From Agreia sp. PsM10 (lineage in GTDB: Bacteria > Actinomycetota > Actinomycetes > Actinomycetales > Microbacteriaceae), in the NCBI RefSeq assembly GCF_030433855.1, contig NZ_JARUXC010000007.1, forward strand, positions 62,001-126,000: DNA of 64,000 nucleotides, given 5' to 3'. This document shows, in pieces, positions 58,909 to 64,000 of the stretch (the stretch's first letter is position 1; each line of letters opens with the position of its first letter). The position numbers were made by a program, and so were the translations under genes. A model generated the notes under the pieces. That model was not told the origin of the DNA and did no database searches. It saw only the letters and a program-made list of their open reading frames with translations.

Positions 58909-59568
58909 TCACGGGTACAGCCCCGCCCGGAACGTGAACGTCACCAGCTGCGCCCGGTCCCTGGCTCCGACCTTCGTCATCGCGCGCACCGCGTGGGTCT
59001 TCACCGTGAACGGCGACACCGACATCTGCGCCGCGATCTCGTGGTTGTCGAGTCCGCTCGCGACAGCCACGACCACGTCGCGCTCCCGTGGGGTCAGCGC
59101 CTCGAACCGCTGCAGCAGCTCCTTGTCGATCGCAGGCGGTGGGCTGTCTGTCATGTGCCCGATCAGCGCCGCCGTCGCCGCAGCCGACAGCGCTCCCCCA
59201 CCGGCAACCACCTCGGCGATTCCGGCCACGAGCTCGGCGGGGCTGACCGTCTTACTCAAAAATCCGTTCGCCCCCGCACGCAGCGCCGCGAGCACGATCT
59301 CGTCCTGGTCGAACGTCGTCAGCACGATCACCCGCAGCCGAGAAGCCGGATACTCTGCCCGGATCCGCCGAGTGGCCTCAACACCGTCGATCCCGGGCAT
59401 CCGAATGTCCATCAGCACCAGATCCACAGCGTTGTCCCGTAGAAATGCGGGCACCTGCAGTCCATCAGACAGGTCCCCCACAACGACGAACGTGGGGTCG
59501 AGCAGCAGCATCGACCGAATGCCCGCCCGCATGTCGTCCTGGTCGTCGACGATCAGAATGTTCGTCAT
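58909..59568 (-). CDS. NarL/LuxR-type response regulator
   Basis: A 219-aa regulator: receiver 1-125 with Asp8, Asp9 and phospho-site Asp54 (VLMDIRMPG), Lys in GFLSKTVSP, and a LuxR HTH at about 150-215 (LTPRERDVVVAVASGLDNHEIAAQ, SPFTVKTHAVRAMTKVGARDRAQL in two halves). Coupled by ATGA to the kinase upstream. Likely binds CGAAGTA heptamers in the promoter at 60750-60934. Its 3' end is duplicated as a relic within the island. Confidence 0.92.
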   Translation of the reverse strand: MTNILIVDDQDDMRAGIRSMLLLDPTFVVVGDLSDGLQVPAFLRDNAVDLVLMDIRMPGIDGVEATRRIRAEYPASRLRVIVLTTFDQDEIVLAALRAGANGFLSKTVSPAELVAGIAEVVAGGGALSAAATAALIGHMTDSPPPAIDKELLQRFEALTPRERDVVVAVASGLDNHEIAAQMSVSPFTVKTHAVRAMTKVGARDRAQLVTFTFRAGLYP

Positions 59569-60749
59569 GCGAGCTGCGCTCCCACCGGGTCGAGCACGGC
59601 GCTCACGCGAAAAATATCGTCAGCAGACGACAACAGAAGCGTCCCGCCGCACGACTCCACGCGCTCCCGCATGCCCACCAGCCCGAGGCCACTGCCGGCG
59701 ACCGAACCGCGCAGCGTGTGACTGATCCGGTTCTCCACACTCACGTGAATCCTGCCCCCGTCCGAGCGAACATCAACGACCGCCGCTCCCTCACCGTGCC
59801 GGTACGCGTTCGTCAGCGCCTCCTGCACGACGCGATAGACCGTCACTCCCACGACCGGGCCGGCCACGGCATCCGGAACCGAGATCGACGCCGTCACCTC
59901 GAGACCGATGCTCTCGAACGACTCGACCAGACCCTCGAGGGCGCCGAACGACGGGGTCGGCCGCAGGGCGTCGTCGTCGGCCGCGGCGTCTCCCCGACGA
60001 AGCAGGTTCAGGATGCGTTGGGTTTCGCTCACGACGTTGCGCGCGTTCGAGCGGGCCGAGTCCAGGGCCTGCCGCGACGACACCGCCTCGCCAGGCAGGC
60101 CGATCTCGGCGACTCCGAGGTTGACGCTGAGCATCGCCACCTGGTGTCCGACCACGTCGTGCAGGTCGCGGGCGATGCGCAGGCGCTCCTCGGTGACGCG
60201 GCGCTCGGCCTCGATCTCGCGGGTCGCGGATGCCTGGCGGGCCCGCTCCTCCACTGCCAACCAGTGCTCTCGCGCAAGACGGAGGGCAGCGCCCGTCGCG
60301 CCGCCGCCGATGGCAGAGAAGAGAGCCGCGGTCGCAACGACCGCACCGCCGCGCATGTCTCCGACGGTGAACAGCGCGGCCAAGAACACGAGGGCGACGA
60401 TGACTGTTCCGACCACGGGGCGCTTGCCGCGCAGGGTGAACGAGAACAGCACGAGCACGGCCATCATCCAGACCGAGATGCGGTTCTCGCCGACGGCCGC
60501 GACCGCGAACGACGCGGCGCTCGTCACGATGAGGCCGACCCACGGCATCCGCCACGAGATCGCGACCCCGGCGCCCGCGACCAGCACGCCCGCGAGCGTC
60601 ACGGCATCCGCGCCCTGAACGGCCATCACGATGAGCTGGCCCACGAAGACGAGCCCGGCCACGACGTACGCGACGAGGTGCAGCGTGCCGGGGCGGCGAA
60701 TCCAGAGGGGCGCCCGGGCGGCGTCGACGACGTTCTCTGCTGTGCTCAT
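59565..60749 (-). CDS. sensor histidine kinase (HisKA_3 type)
   Basis: A 394-aa kinase. Four to six TM helices in the first about 160 residues with almost no external loop, then the HisKA_3 H-box ARDLHDVVGHQVAML and an HATPase with VVQEALTNAYRHG and GLGLVGMRERV. This is the DesK/NreB-like class that senses in the membrane. Start at 60749 (MSTAENVVD) has CAGACT 6 nt upstream. It phosphorylates the NarL-type partner. Confidence 0.92.
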   Translation of the reverse strand: MSTAENVVDAARAPLWIRRPGTLHLVAYVVAGLVFVGQLIVMAVQGADAVTLAGVLVAGAGVAISWRMPWVGLIVTSAASFAVAAVGENRISVWMMAVLVLFSFTLRGKRPVVGTVIVALVFLAALFTVGDMRGGAVVATAALFSAIGGGATGAALRLAREHWLAVEERARQASATREIEAERRVTEERLRIARDLHDVVGHQVAMLSVNLGVAEIGLPGEAVSSRQALDSARSNARNVVSETQRILNLLRRGDAAADDDALRPTPSFGALEGLVESFESIGLEVTASISVPDAVAGPVVGVTVYRVVQEALTNAYRHGEGAAVVDVRSDGGRIHVSVENRISHTLRGSVAGSGLGLVGMRERVESCGGTLLLSSADDIFRVSAVLDPVGAQLA

Positions 60750-60934
60750 GAGTCGAGTCTGGCCCTCTGACGACCTGCCGTGTACTTCGTTCGAAGTAGA
60801 CGGCGCTCGATCGAGCCGACCCGGCCGAGATTGCCCGCCGAAGTAGTTCAAACGAAGTACATGACCCCTGTCGGCGAAGCGAAGACTGCTCAGCGAGGCA
60901 GCCGCCCCACCCTTCACCGCTTGAGAACAGGATC
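60750..60934. promoter_or_regulatory. divergent promoter with CGAAGTA heptamers
   Basis: Heptamers CGAAGTA/TACTTCG occur as a tight palindrome TACTTCG-TT-CGAAGTA (60783-60798), then at 60839-60845 and 60853-60859; one more TACTTCG falls inside the next gene near 60999-61005. GTACTTCGTT (60782-60791) and AACGAAGTAC (60851-60860) are exact inverses 59 nt apart. NarL-type proteins bind such paired heptamers, so both divergent units may be controlled. The kinase -10 CAGACT is at 60761-60756. Confidence 0.6.
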
Positions 60935-61510
60935 ATGATGACAACCACCACGCCCACCACCGAGACCGCCACCGTGGCGTCGTCGCTGCGAAAGCTGTAC
61001 TTCGTTCGCTTCGCCTTCGCCGTCGTGTGGGCGGTGCTCGTGTTCGTCACGGCGCCGAGCGCGGGAGCTGCCCTCGGCATCGCGACCGTCGCGCTGCTCG
61101 TGCTGTACCCCCTCTTCGATGTCGCGGCGGCCGTCGTCGACTCCCGCACGAACCGCGGCACCGGCGCCACCCCGCTGCTCTACATCAACATGGCGCTCAG
61201 CCTGCTGGCGGCCATCGGCCTGGCGATCGCATCGGCATCCGGAACGCCCGCCGTACTCGTCGTCTGGGGAGTCTGGGCCATCACCGCCGGAGCCGTTCAG
61301 CTGATCGTCGCCCTGCGCCGCCGCGCGCTCGGCGGCCAGTGGGCCCTGATCCTCTCGGGCGGCCTTTCGGTGCTCGCCGGAACCGCGATCGCCTCGATGG
61401 CCGGCGGCGCATCTGCCTCTGTCGGCACCGTCGGCGGCTACGCCACCCTCGGCGGAATCTTCTTCCTCGTCTCGGCCCTGCGCCTGGGCCGCGCCGCGAA
61501 GGGCCTGTAG
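60935..61510 (+). CDS. HdeD-like / DUF308 membrane protein
   Basis: A 191-aa protein with six TM helices and short loops (VVWAVLVFVTAPSAGAALG, LYPLFDVAAAVVDS, VVWGVWAITAGAVQLIVALRR). DUF308/HdeD-like proteins are linked to acid or envelope stress but not defined biochemically. The start is ATG 60935 or the next codon. It lies 2 nt before the reductase gene and directly under the heptamer promoter, so it is probably induced by the two-component system. Confidence 0.82.
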   Translation: MMTTTTPTTETATVASSLRKLYFVRFAFAVVWAVLVFVTAPSAGAALGIATVALLVLYPLFDVAAAVVDSRTNRGTGATPLLYINMALSLLAAIGLAIASASGTPAVLVVWGVWAITAGAVQLIVALRRRALGGQWALILSGGLSVLAGTAIASMAGGASASVGTVGGYATLGGIFFLVSALRLGRAAKGL

Positions 61511-61512
61511 TC

Positions 61513-62955
61513 ATGACGAACCCCACCTTCGACGTCATCATCATCGGCGCCGGCCCCGTCGGCGAGAACGTGGCCGACCGCGTCGTGCAGGGCGGGCTCA
61601 CCGTCGCCATCGTCGAACGCGAACTCATCGGCGGCGAATGCTCGTACTGGGCCTGCATGCCCACCAAGGCTCTGCTTCGGGATGCCGCTGCCCTCCGCGC
61701 CGTCTCGCACCTGCCCGGCGCCCGGGCCGCGGTCACCGGCGAACTCGACGTGTCGGCCGTGCTGCGTCGCCGCGACTCGTTCGCCTCGCGCTGGAAGGAC
61801 GACGGCCAGGCCGCCTGGCTCGAGAGCGCGGGCGTCACGCTGTTCCGCGGCGAGGGCCGCATCAGCGGCACCCGGCAGGTGTCGGTCATCGACGGTTTTG
61901 GTGCTTCTCAGACACTGGATGCGCGCCACGCGGTCGTCATCGCGACCGGGTCGAGCGCCCGCGTTCCCGAGGTGCCCGGCCTGGCGGCCGCACGTCCGTG
62001 GACGAGCCGGGAAGCGGCATCCACCCCGACCGTGCCCGAGCGACTGGCGATCATCGGCGGAGGAGTCGTGGGCGTCGAGATGGCGACGGCGTTCTCGGCG
62101 TTCGGAACGGCCGTGACGATCGTCGCTCGCGACGGGCTGCTGCCCGCCGTGGAGCCGTTCGCCCGCGAGCTGCTCACCGAGTCGCTGCGCGCGAAGGGGG
62201 TGTCGCTGCATCTGTCGACGGAGCCGACATCCGTCAGTCGCGATGACAGCGGGCTCGTGCACATCGAGCTCGCCGATGGATCGGCTGTGCTCGCCGATGA
62301 AGTGCTCGTGGCCACGGGTCGGATGCCGAACACGTCTCGTCTGGGTGTGGAGAGCGTCGGGCTGGAGCCGGGCGACTGGCTGACCGTCGACGACGCGCTT
62401 CTCGTGCTGCGCGACGGCGCGCCCGTGGAGGGCGAGTGGCTGTATGCGGCCGGAGACGTGAACCGGCGCGTGCTGCTGACGCATCAGGGCAAGTACCAGG
62501 CCCGGATCCTCGGCGACAGCATCGTGGCCCGCGCCCAGGGCACGGCACCGGATGCCACGGCGTGGGGGCGTCACGCCTTCACGGCCGACGATCTCGCGGT
62601 GCCGCAGGTGATCTTCGGTGACCCGGAAGTCGCATCCGTCGGATTCACCGTCGCCGAGGCCACGCGGCGCGGACTGCGCATTCGCGCCGTCGAGTACGAC
62701 CTGGGCGCGGTAGCCGGCGCATCCCTGCACGCCGACGGCTACACCGGCCGGGCCGGAATGGTCGTCGACGAGGATCTCGGCGTGATCGTGGGCTTCACCG
62801 TGGTCGGGCCGGATGTGGCCGAGCTGCTGCACGCGGCGACGATTGCGATCGCCGGCGAGGTGCCGATCGACCGGCTGTGGCACGCCGTGCCCGCCTACCC
62901 CACGGTCAGCGAGGTCTGGCTGCGACTGCTCGAGACCTACGGCCGGGATTCCTGA
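61513..62955 (+). CDS. FAD/NAD(P)-dependent disulfide reductase family protein
   Basis: A 480-aa pyridine-nucleotide disulfide oxidoreductase: FAD loop IIIGAGPVGENVAD, redox-active pair in GGECSYWACMPTKALL (Cys-x4-Cys), NAD loop IIGGGVVGVEMA, LYAAGDVN and the C-terminal interface HAVPAYPTVSEVWLRLL with the catalytic His. The active-site loop differs from GGTCLNVGCIPSK of classic enzymes, so the substrate may be unusual. Mercuric or dihydrolipoamide reductase labels would be over-precise. Second gene after the HdeD-like protein. Confidence 0.9.
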   Translation: MTNPTFDVIIIGAGPVGENVADRVVQGGLTVAIVERELIGGECSYWACMPTKALLRDAAALRAVSHLPGARAAVTGELDVSAVLRRRDSFASRWKDDGQAAWLESAGVTLFRGEGRISGTRQVSVIDGFGASQTLDARHAVVIATGSSARVPEVPGLAAARPWTSREAASTPTVPERLAIIGGGVVGVEMATAFSAFGTAVTIVARDGLLPAVEPFARELLTESLRAKGVSLHLSTEPTSVSRDDSGLVHIELADGSAVLADEVLVATGRMPNTSRLGVESVGLEPGDWLTVDDALLVLRDGAPVEGEWLYAAGDVNRRVLLTHQGKYQARILGDSIVARAQGTAPDATAWGRHAFTADDLAVPQVIFGDPEVASVGFTVAEATRRGLRIRAVEYDLGAVAGASLHADGYTGRAGMVVDEDLGVIVGFTVVGPDVAELLHAATIAIAGEVPIDRLWHAVPAYPTVSEVWLRLLETYGRDS

Positions 62956-63007
62956 CCGTCCGCTCCGTTCCCTTCCCTCTCACCCACAAAAGAAAGCAGA
63001 CTGAATC

Positions 63008-63322
63008 ATGACTACCAAAATCACCGTCATCTACGACAACCCCACCGACGCCGACGCGTTCGAGGCAGGCTTCGCCGAGTCGAAGCAGCTCGAGCTGGCC
63101 AAGGCACTCCCCGGCCTGCAGCGCCTCGAATCGTCGAAGGTCTGGCCCAAGGAGGACGGCAGCCCGACGCCGGCCTACCGCCTCGTCGACCTGTACTTCG
63201 CCGACTACGACACCGCGTCGGCGGCGGTCGCGACTCCTGAGGCGGCGGCGCTGTTCCCGACGATCTTCGGACTCGCGACCGGAGGTGTGCGGATCACGTT
63301 CGCCGACGTCGAAGAGGGCTGA
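63008..63322 (+). CDS. EthD-like dimeric alpha-beta barrel protein
   Basis: A 104-aa protein: ITVIYDNPTDADAFEAGFAESKQLELAKALPG is the typical EthD/ferredoxin-like fold start (shown in parts: VIYDNP, FEAGFAES), and YRLVDLYFADYDTASAA the second strand-helix. Family members assist degradation of ethers or hydroquinones, or act as small monooxygenase-like proteins. It follows the reductase by 52 nt and may be co-transcribed. Confidence 0.82.
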   Translation: MTTKITVIYDNPTDADAFEAGFAESKQLELAKALPGLQRLESSKVWPKEDGSPTPAYRLVDLYFADYDTASAAVATPEAAALFPTIFGLATGGVRITFADVEEG

Positions 63323-63654
63323 GCTCCGGGCGAGCGCCGGCAGTGATGACGAGTTCGTCGTGGCCCCCAGCCCTGGAGCGTCGGTCGTACAACGCTCTCG
63401 TTCACTTCGACAGCCGCGGGCTGACCGCTCGCTGGGAACGACGTCGGCCGCCACGTTCGGAACTCCGCAGGCTCGGAGGCGCAACTACCGGTGCTGGGGC
63501 TTTAGCTTCGTCATGAGCACAGGGATGAGGGGTCCGAGCCTGCGTGCCGTCGCGGTCGACGTTGTGGGGCCGCTATTGTTTCGATTGCAGCTCGTTGCTT
63601 GACTCGGCAGTAGATATGATCTCTACTCATCACTCACTTATCATGAGAGTGCTA
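63323..63654. other. gene-free stretch, high to lower GC
   Basis: About 330 nt without a credible gene. Composition falls toward the right from about 63590, where short AT-rich ORFs begin; this may be an island edge. No tRNA, hairpin or att-like repeat was identified. Confidence 0.5.
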
Positions 63655-63741
63655 ATGAATTTCGATTCGTTGACCGATGGTTTTCGTCTCGAGCTCCACG
63701 AAGTGGATATTCCTCCGCGTCGTAGGAAATCGAAGGAGTGA
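63655..63741 (+). CDS. possible 28-aa peptide
   Basis: MNFDSLTDGFRLELHEVDIP followed by a basic tail RRRKSKE. GAGAG lies 5 nt before ATG 63655; an ATG at 63643 or 63616 is also possible. The stop is directly followed by the next ATG, and AAGGAG within its tail serves that gene, so it could be a leader peptide. Nothing recognised. Confidence 0.35.
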   Translation: MNFDSLTDGFRLELHEVDIPPRRRKSKE

Positions 63742-63957
63742 ATGTTGGGTGACATAGCTGTCAGCGCAAGTGAGCCCACTAGGCCAGAAGCGTTTGGCGG
63801 GTTCTGGCGTGAAGTCGCAAAAGCCTGGAAAAACACCCGGTTCAATTCGCGGCGAGATGTCCGAGGTCTTCCGTTCGGCTCGGAGCAGCTAATCCGCAAC
63901 GTCCAGGTGACGATGGGTATGCAGATGAAGGTCGACCGTGGCGATGAGGACAACTAG
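63742..63957 (+). CDS. 71-aa protein of unknown function
   Basis: A small protein, MLGDIAVSASEPTRPEAFGG onward, with FWREVAKAWKNTRFNSRRD in the middle and an acidic end VDRGDEDN. AAGGAG at 63733-63738 is a clear ribosome-binding site. Directly follows the 28-aa ORF. Codon use is more AT-rich than the core. Unrecognised. Confidence 0.45.
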   Translation: MLGDIAVSASEPTRPEAFGGFWREVAKAWKNTRFNSRRDVRGLPFGSEQLIRNVQVTMGMQMKVDRGDEDN

Positions 63958-63989
63958 CTAATTGCTCTTTCCACAGCCGGAGGGGCGTC

Positions 63990-64000
63990 GTGGTAGCAAC
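63990..64000 (+). CDS. possible start of the next gene (GTG), cut by window edge
   Basis: GGAGGGG at 63979-63985 stands 4 nt before GTG at 63990, reading M-V-A. Only three codons are visible, so nothing can be said about the product. Confidence 0.25.

Noticed and set aside
61513-62955. Mercuric reductase (merA)
   Set aside because: No N-terminal heavy-metal domain, no C-terminal Cys pair and no mer genes nearby.
63285-63602. A 105-aa plus-strand frame after the EthD-like gene
   Set aside because: No start signal, overlaps the EthD gene end, and the sequence looks like random high-GC translation.

Overview
The window looks like chromosome of a high-GC actinobacterium, most likely a member of the Microbacteriaceae. 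The evidence is indirect: strong GC bias at third codon positions, frequent GCATCC/GGATGC hexamers, actinobacterial gene families, a DtxR/IdeR-type iron box, and many genes whose -10 element (TAnnnT) lies only 6-7 nt before the start codon, the layout of leaderless transcripts. No rRNA, tRNA, integrase, transposase or CRISPR array was seen.

Layout. 1-12319 (minus) is one run of eleven genes with gaps of 34 nt or less, mostly with start/stop overlaps: DUF917 protein, HyuA-type hydantoinase/oxoprolinase, an oligopeptide-type ABC importer (one subunit is a permease-ATPase fusion), two amidohydrolases, an alpha/beta hydrolase and two flavin-binding split-barrel proteins. A divergent PucR regulator faces it. 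It reads as an importer-plus-hydrolase catabolic operon for an amide or cyclic-amide substrate. 13976-18144 holds a double-headed IclR regulator and a divergent flavin oxidase-cupin-ornithine cyclodeaminase operon. 18161-24236 carries a CmtR-like metal sensor with a cation transporter, a CPBP protease, a GNAT enzyme, a hydrolase, and an MmyB-like regulator facing a lipoprotein-MFS pair. 24268-28266 is a siderophore ABC operon whose ATPase gene is frameshifted, behind a DtxR box. 29183-32289 encodes a LysR regulator and mesX-mesD, a folate-independent, oxygen-linked methionine synthase. 32337-45638 is mixed metabolism and regulation: a cupin and an alcohol dehydrogenase sharing an MmyB-type operator, a second MmyB-like regulator, an EAL-DICT protein, tiny acidic proteins, a MerR regulator, a putative small-multidrug exporter with a (GGCTTC)8 tract, an MFS transporter and a ferredoxin. 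45769-50577 is an E1-alpha/E1-beta/E2 2-oxoacid dehydrogenase operon next to an aminotransferase.

50737-58826 is a clearly foreign, lower-GC island. It holds (i) a minus-strand ubiquitin-like operon (triple-Ubl multiubiquitin protein, fused E2-like/E1 ThiF protein, DUF6527 metal-binding protein); (ii) a divergent XRE-ImmA/IrrE regulator-protease pair; (iii) a membrane histidine kinase and a response regulator with an unfamiliar C-terminal output domain; and (iv) a TcmP / three-Cys-motif (Gp37/Gp68) pair. This is the best candidate for an undescribed system, probably a defence or stress island. A decayed copy of the 3' end of a NarL-type regulator gene sits inside it at about 54240-54310 and matches the intact narL-type gene at the right edge (58909).

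58909-63322 returns to high-GC sequence: a NarL-type two-component system whose divergent promoter is studded with CGAAGTA heptamers, an HdeD-like membrane protein, a flavin disulfide reductase and an EthD-like protein. From about 63590 the sequence becomes AT-richer again with short ORFs, perhaps the edge of a second accessory region.
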